The position numbers and the translations under genes were made by a program. Under the pieces are notes generated by a model, which saw only the letters and a program-made list of their open reading frames with translations, was not told the DNA's origin and searched no databases. From NCBI GenBank assembly GCA_964575675.1, contig CAZNRY010000008.1:1-42955 (forward strand): 42,955 bases of DNA. Direction: 5' to 3'. Shown here piece after piece: positions 16,895-25,584 of the stretch. Positions within the stretch are counted from its first letter, which is position 1, and every line of letters begins with the position of its first letter. Origin of the DNA: CAZNRY01 sp964575675 (lineage in GTDB: Bacteria; Eisenbacteria; RBG-16-71-46; CAIMUX01; VGJL01).

Positions 16895-17478
16895 AGGAGA
16901 CTCCCCAGCGCTCTGCGAACGGCCTTCCGGGAGATGTCGTACAAACCTGCCGATTCACCGCCGAAGATCTTCTTCCAGAAGGAGGATCCGTCGACATGGA
17001 CCTGGGATCGCCAGATCAGATTCCCGGTCTCGGTCTCGGCCATACCGAAGGCCGCCGTGATTTCGTAGATCTGCTGGCGGGAGCGGCTCTGGAGCCCGTA
17101 TTCCTCGACACTGCCGAAGAACACCGCCTCCACGGAGAGAGCCTTCCCCAGGGCCACGATCTGCTCAGGCGTCAACGTCGATCCCGGGGCGAGCCGCAGT
17201 TCCTTCATGGCGCTCACTGTTTCCTCAGGGTCGATGATGCTCAGCGACCCGCGCTCCAGAATCTCCATGAGGAAGACAGACTGCAGCCGCTCATCCGCGA
17301 AACCGTCCTCGGTGAGATTCTGGAATGGAAGCAACGCACACCGGCGGATGTGGCTGAAGTCCACGGTCGGATGAACGAAGCTCGTGCCGCTTCCCGCGCA
17401 ACCGGTCCAGAGCAGCAGCACAAAGAGAAGGCAGGTGAGCCCTCCCCCGAATCTCCCTTGGCCGTTTCGCCTGTGCAT
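16891..17478 (-). CDS. CsgG/LpoB-like outer-membrane lipoprotein
   Basis: The protein has 195 residues. A hydrophobic signal ends in LLLWTGC, an imperfect lipobox, so the mature protein would be lipid-anchored at Cys. The body fits the CsgG/TolB-N alpha/beta fold: CALLPFQNLTEDGFADERLQ, FLMEILERGSLSIIDPEET, LTPEQIVALGKALSVEAVFF, GSVEEYG, and the late ETGNLIWRSQVHVDG. CsgG forms the outer-membrane export channel for curli, and other members are lipoprotein regulators or activators. The ATG at 17478 is chosen because it begins the signal peptide; the frame extends upstream into the barrel gene but without one. It may help export or anchor the cytochrome assembly. Confidence 0.78.
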   Translation of the reverse strand: MHRRNGQGRFGGGLTCLLFVLLLWTGCAGSGTSFVHPTVDFSHIRRCALLPFQNLTEDGFADERLQSVFLMEILERGSLSIIDPEETVSAMKELRLAPGSTLTPEQIVALGKALSVEAVFFGSVEEYGLQSRSRQQIYEITAAFGMAETETGNLIWRSQVHVDGSSFWKKIFGGESAGLYDISRKAVRRALGSLL

Positions 17479-17492
17479 CTCGACCGCCTTCC

Positions 17493-19763
17493 CTAGTATC
17501 GCCAGATGCCCCTGATCTCTGCATTCAGAGGCGAGTTCTCCTGCCGCGCCGTCTTGAGAGTCACGGCCTCGACATTCCCCCGAATCGTGAGGCTGGGCCT
17601 CGCGGCCCATTCGAACTGGACGCCTGCGCCCTGTTGTGTTTCTTGAGTGCGCGTGTCCCGGAAGTGGCGCGCGCTCAATCCAGCCTTGAGGTCCCCTCCC
17701 GAGAGCAGCTCCCAGACGATCGAATTGCGTGTGAGCCAATGCCCCGAACCCCGCATCTGGTAGCGGACCATGCTCTGAAGGGAGATCAAAGGGACCGGCC
17801 GCAATCCTAGGGTAAGGGATGTGTCGCTAAAACGAGAAAAGCCCGTCCCCGCCTCCTGTGAAACCCATCGCTCGCTCTCCGCAAAATCCAGGGAAATCGC
17901 CTGGGTCGGCTCGCCGATCACGGATATCGAGACGACCAGGGAGGTGGCAGTCCGCTTGGCGGCTTGGTCATCCAGTTGGGCGCCGATGACCCTCTGGTTC
18001 AGACGCAGAGCCGGGGCGGCATTCCAGTTCGAGCCGAGCGAGAGGCTGTTTGAGGTCTTCTCCACTCCTGGACTATGGTCGCGAACCCTGGACCAAGAGA
18101 GTGTGGAAACCAGGTCTTTGTTCTGGCCCCGCTTCAGGGAGACGGCTTGGCTGCTGGCCCTTGTCTCTCGAGCTTGCCGGCCTTCGAGAGCGCGCATCTC
18201 ATAGCGGCCGGATAGCGCCCAGATCCCCCGAGTCCACGAGGCATTGAAGCCTTGTCCCAGGTTCTCGAGCACACCGTCTTGCCTCGTCAAGGTGCGTCGG
18301 CGATAGGTGAGATCATAGCCGGCGCGGACGCCGGAGAAGAACTGATAGCCGAGCGACAGCCCGATACGGTGATTCGTCGTGTCCGATCGGTCTCGATCGG
18401 CGACCTGATCCACCCTTGTGAACACCTCCAGCTCGGTCACGGAAAGATCTGCGATCGTAGGCCCGAACTTGATGTCGACCAACTTGAAGAAGCGCACGCT
18501 GACCGGCTGCGAAACGACCACCGTCCATCCCTGAAACCCGACGCCCCACTCCGCGTAGGCGACGCTGGCACCGCTCGCTTCCTCCCAGATCCGCCCCTCG
18601 GGATCGTTGCTGATGAAGACTTGCCACCGGATCATCTCGGGAGACACAAGGGTGTGGTCGATATAGAGGACAGAGGAATCGGGTTCCGCCGCCTCCCCGA
18701 AATCGAAGACGATGTTCCGGTAGTCCCCCCCGAACTCCCGGGCGACCGGGGCCGAATCTCCGATCTGGACCATGGTCGCGACCGTACGGTCGCCGTCGTG
18801 GAGAGCCGCCACGGGAGTCACATCCGCCTCCAGCGGATCGTGAAGCTCCGGTGAATCGTCGAGGAGAAACCCGGCTGAGTGGGGCAGAACAAGACGCGCT
18901 CCGGATCCTCCCGTCTGCCGAGTTTGGATCTGGGTGAAGAAACCGGAGGTCGTCTTCAGTGCGACCAGCCCCCGCCCACCGTCGAATCGTGAACTCCCGT
19001 CGAAGGTGATCGTCTGTGTGGATCGGGTCGATCTCGTCTCGAGGTTCAGATTGCGGTCCGTCAGCGCAGAGATGCGGTAGGCCAGAGACCCCACGCGGGG
19101 AATGCCCGTGCGCATCTCGAAGGTGCCGGACAGCACCTCGTCCCGCAGAGGTTCGGCCAGGAGAAACTCCCGGCGGGACACGAGGAAGAGCCCGGCGGCA
19201 TTGACCCGAGTCCGGCCGCGCCCGTACTCCGCTGAAGTCTCGAGCTGCCCTCGCTCTTGGCGGGGAACCTCGGTGCCGGCACCGAGCGTCTTCTGATCGA
19301 AGGCCAGGGCGCTGAACCTGAAGCCGCCCAATCTTCCGCGGTGATCCAGGGACGCATCGGCCTGGCGCGTGCGGCGGTCGAAGTTGTTCTGCGTGGCTCC
19401 AAGTCGGCTCCGGATCAGTTCGCGCTGGGCGCGACCGTCGAGCCGAATCTGGAATCCCCCGGCGAGCGGCAGACGCTGGCTCGCGCTCACCTCCGACTCC
19501 GTCGAACTCTGACGATAGCTCTCCGTCCCTGCCTGGCCTTCCTGAACCGAGCTGCGCCCGTTCACGACACCGTCCAGCGCGAGCGAGCGGGCCGGATGAA
19601 GCCCAAGCAGAAGGATGGCCAACTGCAGGACCACCGATCGGGAGAATCCACGAGGAATCCCGCGCCCACGGCCCTCTGGCAGGCGGGAGGGATCGATCTC
19701 GGCCCTCCCCAGGCAACGTGTGTTACCCCCCAGGAGCAGGGTCTTTGACTCAGTTGATCGCAT
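17493..19763 (-). CDS. Outer-membrane beta-barrel protein of the cytochrome locus
   Basis: Up to 756 residues. A signal-like stretch (VVLQLAILLLGLHPARSLA) is followed by many amphipathic beta strands in Ser/Thr/Arg-rich turns and ends in the aromatic C-terminus IRGIWRY, typical of a BAM-inserted barrel. A middle part, about 300-460, looks like an extra beta-sandwich with a discoidin-like end (VRFFKLVDIKFG...LSVTELEVF). No heme motifs occur. In porin-cytochrome conduits a barrel sheathes a multiheme cytochrome across the outer membrane. This barrel, in the same operon as the 42-heme protein, is a candidate for that role, though it is not a recognised MtrB or OmbB homologue. The ATG at 19763 overlaps the upstream stop by 14 bp and lacks a ribosome site, so the start is uncertain. 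Confidence 0.8.
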   Translation of the reverse strand: MRSTESKTLLLGGNTRCLGRAEIDPSRLPEGRGRGIPRGFSRSVVLQLAILLLGLHPARSLALDGVVNGRSSVQEGQAGTESYRQSSTESEVSASQRLPLAGGFQIRLDGRAQRELIRSRLGATQNNFDRRTRQADASLDHRGRLGGFRFSALAFDQKTLGAGTEVPRQERGQLETSAEYGRGRTRVNAAGLFLVSRREFLLAEPLRDEVLSGTFEMRTGIPRVGSLAYRISALTDRNLNLETRSTRSTQTITFDGSSRFDGGRGLVALKTTSGFFTQIQTRQTGGSGARLVLPHSAGFLLDDSPELHDPLEADVTPVAALHDGDRTVATMVQIGDSAPVAREFGGDYRNIVFDFGEAAEPDSSVLYIDHTLVSPEMIRWQVFISNDPEGRIWEEASGASVAYAEWGVGFQGWTVVVSQPVSVRFFKLVDIKFGPTIADLSVTELEVFTRVDQVADRDRSDTTNHRIGLSLGYQFFSGVRAGYDLTYRRRTLTRQDGVLENLGQGFNASWTRGIWALSGRYEMRALEGRQARETRASSQAVSLKRGQNKDLVSTLSWSRVRDHSPGVEKTSNSLSLGSNWNAAPALRLNQRVIGAQLDDQAAKRTATSLVVSISVIGEPTQAISLDFAESERWVSQEAGTGFSRFSDTSLTLGLRPVPLISLQSMVRYQMRGSGHWLTRNSIVWELLSGGDLKAGLSARHFRDTRTQETQQGAGVQFEWAARPSLTIRGNVEAVTLKTARQENSPLNAEIRGIWRY

Positions 19764-22719
19764 GTAGCAGTCGGCGCGCCGACTCCGCCTCCGGGAAGTC
19801 GTCCGAGATCCTCAATGCAGCCTCCAAATACTTCCTGGCCGATCGGAGATCACCGCCGGCCCGGCAGGCTGCGCCCAAGTGGTAGAGAACGATCGGATGA
19901 GCAGGAAGAGCGGAGGCCGACCTCCGCAAGACGGCAAGGGCCATCTGGTTCTTCCCCTGCCCGTGGAGACCCCAACCGTAGGTGTCGAGGATCATCCCGT
20001 TCTCGGGATCAAGGGCAACGGCACGCTCCGCCAGCGGAACCCCCTCTTCCAGATTCCCCGCCTCGATCAGACGATCGGCCAGGGCATTGAGGGCGAGCGC
20101 ATTGTTCGGCGCATGAGCCACGGCGGCTCGGAACTGAGCGATCTCCCGCTCACGGCAGAACTCCTCGTGATCGGGGGGGCGCTCGGCGAACTCCCGATCC
20201 ATGAAGTAGCGAACATTCCCGTTCTCCGGCAGAAAACAGAATGCGTTGAAGAGATCATCCTTGTTCCCGTAGAACGCATACCGACTCAGAAGATGGGCGA
20301 CCACCTGCTGATCGCTCGCCAACGCAAGCAACTCCGCGTCCGGGTCCTGAAGATAGGGGAGGATCTCTGCCTGATAGGCCGGCAGCCGCCGCTCGGGGGG
20401 CGAAGGCCACACCGCCGATTGCTTGTCGAAGAAGTGCGCATCGTCTCTATTGATCCGGGTCTCGTCGCCGATCATCCGTTGCATGGCTCGTTCATCCAGC
20501 CAGAAGAAGCCGGCCAACCGAGACGTGGAATCGATCTGGTACTCATTGGCCCGAAACCAAGCGGGCAGCCGGTCGAGCTTCTTCTGCAGGCGGCCCGGGT
20601 CGATCGAGAATACCTCGGGCGTGGCCAAGAGAAATGCCTGGTCTGAGCCGTATACATACCAGAGCGTCGAATGGGGAAAGGCACGGCGGAATGTGTTCAA
20701 GTGGATGCGGAAGAGATCCCCTTGCATGGACCCCAGCACGGGCACCCACTGGGCGAAGATGCCGCCCGGTCGCAGCCGCCTCCGAACTGCCTCGTAGAAC
20801 TCCTCTGTGTACAGAATCCAGCTGTCGTATGCCCTCGGATGGGTGGAATCACTGATGATTAGGTCGTATTGCTTCCGGCTGGTCACGAGATAGTTCCGGC
20901 CATCATCATTGTGGAAGTGGAAGCGTGGCTGATGATAGACGTCGCCGTTCACCTCGACGAAGAGATTGTTGATCCCCTCGATATCCGGGTTCAGATCCAC
21001 AACATCAACGGAGGCGACCTCCTCGCTGGCCAGAACCGAGCCAGCCGTGATGCCTGCTCCGAAAGCGATGACCAAAGCCTCCTTCGGCTGGACGGATTCG
21101 TGCATCAGAACCGGGAAAACGCCGAGGAGCTTGAAGAGCTGCGTGTGCCAGTAGCGCGTGGAGGCTTCCTCGACTCCGTTCAGATACATGTCGCGGTAGC
21201 TCCCCAGCTTGGGATCGATCTGGTCGATCACCGTCACAGTGGCGGCGCGTCCCTCGCGCGCCAGCAGCACCTGGGAGGATTGGGCTTGGTGAGAGCGTGC
21301 GATTTTGGCGGCATGAAGCTCCCCCATTTTCGGCACGGTAACCCACGCGAGAGTAAGCATGAGGAGGACGCTCCCTCCCAAAACCAACCAACGGGCCGGG
21401 CGCATTCCCGGAGAGAACAACTGTGCGAGACCCACGCTGACGCAGATCCCGGTCAGAAGAAGAAGAACGCCGTGGACCCCGATGGCCGGGACCAGATAGT
21501 GGTTGGCCAAGCCGGCCCCGAGCAGTCCTCCCGCGGTGTTCAGGGCATAGAGCGTGGCCGCACCCCGTGTCGCATGGTCTCGCTCCGGCCTCTGCAGCAT
21601 GCGGATGGCGATGGGCAACAGCGCCCCCATGAAGATCGTCGGGACGACGATGATCCCGAGGATCCCCCATGGATTGCGGGGTGAAGCTTCGGCCAGCCGG
21701 GCGATCTGCTCGGTGCTGACGACCCGATCGCTCAGTAGGACGTACGGCGTGACCAAGACAGCCGCTCCTGCGGCCAGCGCCGTGATGCCGAAGAGATGGC
21801 CGGCCCGCACACTCTTGCGCTGGAGAAGTCCGTAGAGCCAGGTCCCCACGACCGAGCTGATCCCGGTCCCCAAGAGAAACGCGGTCAGAACGAGCGGGAA
21901 CACGGAGACGCTGTTGCCCAGGTAGAGGATGCTCAGGCGGGTCAGAAGGATTTCGTAGGCCAAGGAGACGAATCCGATGCCGAAGGTCGCCGCATAGATC
22001 AGCCGGAACAGGCCGTCATCGGGTTTGAGGCCTGGGGAATCCGCTGTCCGGTCGGATGCGCCCCCCGCGCGGGCTTCTCTTCCCCGAAGGGCGGTGACTG
22101 CGAGTGCGCAACCGGCCGCAATCATGTAGAGGCCAAAGGCGAAGAAGAGGGTGGTCTGGACCCCGAACTCAAGCAGGAGATGGTACCCGCCGGCGAAGCA
22201 GCCGATCGCGGCGCCCAGGGTGTTGACGCTGTACAGATACCCGATGCGCGCGCTTCGCCGTGTCGGGGAGTCGGGGGTCGCTCCGGAGATCATCGCCGGG
22301 AACGTCGCCCCCATCAGGAAGGCAGGCACCGCGAGTGCCGCCATGGTCACGATCAAACGGACCAGAGTCAGAGCTGTCTGGTTGGATACGCTTTCGGCCA
22401 TGGCAGTGAAGAGCTGCGAGAGGATCCGGAACAATGCGGGGGAGAGGAGCACGTAGACCCCAATCGTGACCTCCATGAAAAGATAGGGCAGGAGGGAGGG
22501 CCGGCGACGCCCGAAGACCCTGCCCCCGGCAAAGCTCCCCAGGCCAAGCCCGCCCATGAAGACAACGATGATCAAGGCCGCTGCGCTGATCGAGTTGCCC
22601 ACGACCACGATCAGCATCCGGCTCCACGTGACCTCCGCCATCAAGCTGGCCGCCCCAGAGGCGAAGAAGGCCAGATAGATCAGGTAGGAGAGGATACGCG
22701 CTCTGGGCCGAAACGCCAT
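19750..22719 (-). CDS. Membrane-embedded spermidine-synthase-like protein with C-terminal TPRs
   Basis: The protein has 989 residues. About 470 N-terminal residues form some 12-14 membrane spans with MFS-like loops (VVVFMGGLGLGSFAGG, GYLYSVNTLGAAIG, LYALNTAGGLLGAGLA). A class I methyltransferase-fold spermidine-synthase domain follows: MYLNGVEEAST, ALVIAFGAGITAGSVL, VDVVDLNPDIEG, DLIISDSTHPRAYDS, LRPGGIFAQWVPV. The last 150 residues are TPR-like (LALNALADRLIEAGNLEEG). It probably transfers an aminopropyl or methyl group, or only binds the cofactor, at the inner membrane. It is the first gene of the operon. The ATG at 22719 has GGAG nine bases upstream. Its substrate is unknown; modification of an exported protein or a polyamine is inference. 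Confidence 0.88.
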   Translation of the reverse strand: MAFRPRARILSYLIYLAFFASGAASLMAEVTWSRMLIVVVGNSISAAALIIVVFMGGLGLGSFAGGRVFGRRRPSLLPYLFMEVTIGVYVLLSPALFRILSQLFTAMAESVSNQTALTLVRLIVTMAALAVPAFLMGATFPAMISGATPDSPTRRSARIGYLYSVNTLGAAIGCFAGGYHLLLEFGVQTTLFFAFGLYMIAAGCALAVTALRGREARAGGASDRTADSPGLKPDDGLFRLIYAATFGIGFVSLAYEILLTRLSILYLGNSVSVFPLVLTAFLLGTGISSVVGTWLYGLLQRKSVRAGHLFGITALAAGAAVLVTPYVLLSDRVVSTEQIARLAEASPRNPWGILGIIVVPTIFMGALLPIAIRMLQRPERDHATRGAATLYALNTAGGLLGAGLANHYLVPAIGVHGVLLLLTGICVSVGLAQLFSPGMRPARWLVLGGSVLLMLTLAWVTVPKMGELHAAKIARSHQAQSSQVLLAREGRAATVTVIDQIDPKLGSYRDMYLNGVEEASTRYWHTQLFKLLGVFPVLMHESVQPKEALVIAFGAGITAGSVLASEEVASVDVVDLNPDIEGINNLFVEVNGDVYHQPRFHFHNDDGRNYLVTSRKQYDLIISDSTHPRAYDSWILYTEEFYEAVRRRLRPGGIFAQWVPVLGSMQGDLFRIHLNTFRRAFPHSTLWYVYGSDQAFLLATPEVFSIDPGRLQKKLDRLPAWFRANEYQIDSTSRLAGFFWLDERAMQRMIGDETRINRDDAHFFDKQSAVWPSPPERRLPAYQAEILPYLQDPDAELLALASDQQVVAHLLSRYAFYGNKDDLFNAFCFLPENGNVRYFMDREFAERPPDHEEFCREREIAQFRAAVAHAPNNALALNALADRLIEAGNLEEGVPLAERAVALDPENGMILDTYGWGLHGQGKNQMALAVLRRSASALPAHPIVLYHLGAACRAGGDLRSARKYLEAALRISDDFPEAESARRLLHAIN

Positions 22720-23037
22720 TGATCAGTCTCCAGTGTCTCGTGGCAAGAGGGGGCACTCGGTCGATACTCGCTTGCGGATGATGCGGCATATCAGGGCGAG
22801 ACGGGTTCTACGCCGTGAGATGCTATGTAGACCCGCTGGCCCGGCGCAACGTTCAGCCATCGAATTGGCCACAACAGATTGCAACCGAACGCGTTGAAGG
22901 TCCGTTCCCACAATACCTCACTCTGCAAGGGAATCTCATGAAGGACGCGTGCGGCCGACCAAGTCCGATTCTACTGAAGCCCATACTGAAGGAGTAGCGA
23001 CAAAATCGGGATGATCCCTATCAATGGTTCTTATGCT
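22720..23037. other. 318-bp intergenic region upstream of the cytochrome assembly operon
   Basis: It should hold the operon promoter, but no pair of boxes stands out; a lone minus-strand TAGAAT near 22970 is the best -10. It contains two direct TACTGAAG repeats 12 bp apart (22972 and 22984) and, nearer the upstream gene, a short GGGA/TCCC stem followed on the minus strand by GATTTTG, which could be a weak terminator. No sigma-54 site was seen. Confidence 0.5.
22972..22991. repeat. Tandem operator-like repeat TACTGAAG x2
   Basis: Two identical 8-mers start 12 bp apart, about 260 bp before the first gene of the cytochrome assembly operon. The one-turn spacing is what a dimeric activator would need. 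The repeat is short enough to be chance. Confidence 0.3.
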
Positions 23038-23691
23038 CTATCGGTTCTTTCCGGAGGGAAGACAAATCTGAACACGCTGCGCCTCGCGCGCCGCGATAAC
23101 CCGGTAGGCCGGGCGGAGGTGCTTCTGGTACGCGGCGGAATGATGGATCGCGGGATATCCGAGCGGATGAAGCTCCGCCTCCGCCGAGTCGTAGACCGCG
23201 ATCGATAGAGGGATCTCTCTCCGCGCGATCCTCTCGCGAGCCAACCCCCATGCCCTCTCGAAGGAAACCGAATCCTTCGGCACGGCCGCCGAACGAAGAA
23301 ATGCGCCCAGGAGCGAATCAGCCGTTCCCCCCCTCTCGCGGTACGGCCGCAGGTGGACCCGCACGAATGGCGCCCCCTCCGCCAGAACCTCGATCAGCGG
23401 CTCCCCGGCTTCGGGCGCGCCGAGATCCGCCCACTCGCTCTGGAGGTACGCCTCGGCCGCCTCGCGCGACGGGATCGCATGCCCCGGGCCGAGGTACGCC
23501 TGGTGGAGGAGCTTGTAGAGATCCTCGATCCCGAAGAAGGCGATGTCGCCCGGAACGGACCATGTCATCTTGTGGCCCTTCCTCTGCTCTCCGGCGTCCA
23601 CGGCGGATGGAGGGTTCTGCGCGGTCGCCGCACTCGCCCCGAGGAACGCGAGGAAGGTGATCCGGAGCCCAGCGGATCGCCCCGAGATCAC
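23038..23691 (-). CDS. Secreted protein of unknown function
   Basis: The protein has 217 residues. An N-terminal signal (LRITFLAFLGASAATAQ) is followed by a helical region WSVPGDIAFFGIEDLYKLLH, then GPGHAIPSREAAEAYLQ, RVHLRPYRERGG and a His-rich end YPAIHHSAAYQKHLRPAYRV. I do not recognise the family. Its GTG start overlaps the archaemetzincin stop (GTGA), so the two are translated together. The periplasmic location and position as last gene of the sensor operon hint at a link with the redox sensor, but this is inference. Confidence 0.7.
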   Translation of the reverse strand: MISGRSAGLRITFLAFLGASAATAQNPPSAVDAGEQRKGHKMTWSVPGDIAFFGIEDLYKLLHQAYLGPGHAIPSREAAEAYLQSEWADLGAPEAGEPLIEVLAEGAPFVRVHLRPYRERGGTADSLLGAFLRSAAVPKDSVSFERAWGLARERIARREIPLSIAVYDSAEAELHPLGYPAIHHSAAYQKHLRPAYRVIAAREAQRVQICLPSGKNR

Positions 23692-24233
23692 GCGGCGCCC
23701 CCGTCGCCCGGCAGACCGATCTTCTCGGCGCACGACGGACAGAATCGATCCCCCTTCAAGTCTACCTCCTCGATCCCGTTCGAGAAGTGCATCACGCACT
23801 CGTAGCGCGCGCAGTGGATCAGGCCGAACGTGTGCCCCAGCTCGTGCAGCGCTTCCTTCTCGGCCCGATGATAGTAGATCTCCGGATCGTCGGGGAGCCC
23901 GTAGTAACTCTGCCTGAGTCTGGCCACCGAAATCACCGAGGCGATTCCGCCGAGCTGCGCCTCCCCGAAGACGAATGTGAGGATCGGGATGAACAGATCC
24001 GGCTCGGCGACCCCGAGGATCTTCGAATCTCCATCCCTGTAGGTCTCGGCGAGCGCGGAGAGCAGGGCTGTCGAATGGTGCTGGCGACGCACGGGATCGT
24101 AGGCGAAGTCCGGCGACAATGGTTGCGGCGCGAGACGCGTCGGGCATCGCAGGGTCTCCCCGATCATCAGGGTGAGATACTCGAGCAGGGCCTCGTCGGC
24201 TGCCCCGACGGGGACTAGGACGACATTCTCCAA
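23688..24233 (-). CDS. amzA: Archaemetzincin-type zinc metalloprotease
   Basis: The protein has 181 residues, normal for the family. It has the extended metzincin zinc motif HELGHTFGLIHC at about 130-141, then CVMHFSN and a second zinc site with FCPSC, together the archaemetzincin pattern (HExxHxxGxxHC...CxM...CxxC). No signal peptide is seen, so it should act in the cytoplasm. Archaemetzincins are putative aminopeptidases of poorly known biological role. The TTG start at 24233 lies 4 bp after the regulator stop, so the gene is part of the two-component operon. Confidence 0.9.
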   Translation of the reverse strand: MENVVLVPVGAADEALLEYLTLMIGETLRCPTRLAPQPLSPDFAYDPVRRQHHSTALLSALAETYRDGDSKILGVAEPDLFIPILTFVFGEAQLGGIASVISVARLRQSYYGLPDDPEIYYHRAEKEALHELGHTFGLIHCARYECVMHFSNGIEEVDLKGDRFCPSCAEKIGLPGDGGAA

Positions 24234-24237
24234 GCGC

Positions 24238-25584
24238 CTAAGGCCTCGCGATCCCGTACTTGCGGATCTTGTTGTACAAGGTGACCCGGTCGATCTCGAG
24301 GAGGCGGGCCGCCTGGCTGATGTTCCACCCGCAATCCTTCAGCACCTTCTCGACGTGCCGTTTCTCGAGCTCGGAGAGGCTGCTGCCGTTCGTCCCCCCG
24401 TTCGCCTGGCCCGAGTCCTCGAAGGGAAAGTCCTTGGGTTGGATCACCCCCCCCCGCCGCACGACGGCCGCTCTCTCAATCGCGTTCTGCAGCTCGCGCA
24501 CGTTCCCGGGCCAATCACGGGCGACGAGCATCTGCATCGCCTCGGGCGAGTACCCGTCGAAGGGGCGGCTCATGCTGCGCGCGAAGCGCCGCAGAAAATG
24601 CTCGGCGAGCAGCGGGATGTCCTCCCGGCGCTCGCGCAGGGGCGGAATCAGGATCGTGAAGACATTCAGGCGGTAGTAGAGATCCTCGCGGAAGCTCTTC
24701 TCCGCCACTGCCGCCTCGAGCTGCCGGTTGGTCGCGGCGACTACACGAAAATCGACGGCGATCCGGACATTTCCGCCCACGCGGTAGATCGCCTTCTCCT
24801 CGAGAACGCGCAGCAGGTCCATCTGTGTCTTCAGGCTGACGTCGCCGATCTCGTCGAGGAAAAGCGTCCCGCCGTCGGCCATCTCGAACTTCCCCTTGCG
24901 GCGGTGCTGCGCCCCCGTGAACGCCCCTTTCTCGTGCCCGAAGAGCTCGCTCTCGAGGATCCCCTCCGGAAGCGCGCCGCAGTTGACGACGACGATCGGC
25001 ATGTACCTGCGGGCGCTGTGGGCATGAATCGCCCGGGCCACGAGCTCCTTGCCCGTTCCGCTCTCGCCGCGGATCAAGACCGTCGCGTCGGTCGCAGCGA
25101 CCGTCTCGATCATCTCGAGAACGTGTCTCGTCGCGGCCGAGGTGCCCACGATCTCCGCGAACTGCTCCATCTCATCGAGGCTGCGCTTGAGCTGGGTGTT
25201 CTCCTTCTGGAGGCGCTTCTTCTCGACGGCGGACCTCACCATCTTCTCGAGGGCCTCGGGGTCGAACGGTTTTGTGATGTAGTCGTGTGCCCCCTGCTTC
25301 ATCGCCACCACCGCGGTGTCGACCGACGCGTAGGCGGTCATGATGATGATGACCGCCTCCGGGTACGCCTCGCGGATCCGCTTCTGGATCTCCAGGCCGT
25401 CCATCCCGGGCATTCGGATGTCCAGGAGGAACAGGTCCCACTCCGACGCGGCGAGCTTGGATAGAGCTTCCTTTCCGCTCGAGGCGGTCTCCACGACGCA
25501 CCCCTCGTCGCGGAACCAGTGTTCCAGCGAGGTCCGCACGATCGGTTCGTCATCGACAATCAGGATCCGGATCCTACCGCTCAC
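24238..25584 (-). CDS. NtrC-family sigma-54-dependent response regulator
   Basis: The protein has 448 residues and three domains: a receiver with phospho-acceptor Asp55 (FLLDIRMPGMDG), an AAA+ sigma-54 activation domain with Walker A GESGTGKE at 173-180, the GAFTGA loop at 220-225 and Walker B GGTLFLDEIGD, and a Fis-type helix-turn-helix at about 405-448 (NISQAARLLEIDRVTLYNKI). All residues needed for phosphorylation-dependent activation are present. The GTG start overlaps the kinase stop (GTGA), so the pair is cognate. Its targets probably lie in this redox operon or the cytochrome locus, but I found no clear -24/-12 element in the window. Confidence 0.95.
   Translation of the reverse strand: MSGRIRILIVDDEPIVRTSLEHWFRDEGCVVETASSGKEALSKLAASEWDLFLLDIRMPGMDGLEIQKRIREAYPEAVIIIMTAYASVDTAVVAMKQGAHDYITKPFDPEALEKMVRSAVEKKRLQKENTQLKRSLDEMEQFAEIVGTSAATRHVLEMIETVAATDATVLIRGESGTGKELVARAIHAHSARRYMPIVVVNCGALPEGILESELFGHEKGAFTGAQHRRKGKFEMADGGTLFLDEIGDVSLKTQMDLLRVLEEKAIYRVGGNVRIAVDFRVVAATNRQLEAAVAEKSFREDLYYRLNVFTILIPPLRERREDIPLLAEHFLRRFARSMSRPFDGYSPEAMQMLVARDWPGNVRELQNAIERAAVVRRGGVIQPKDFPFEDSGQANGGTNGSSLSELEKRHVEKVLKDCGWNISQAARLLEIDRVTLYNKIRKYGIARP

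Noticed and set aside
23692..24147. Long upstream part of the frame of the secreted unknown protein
   Set aside because: It is antiframe to archaemetzincin coding on the same strand; the GTG overlap at 23691 starts a signal peptide.
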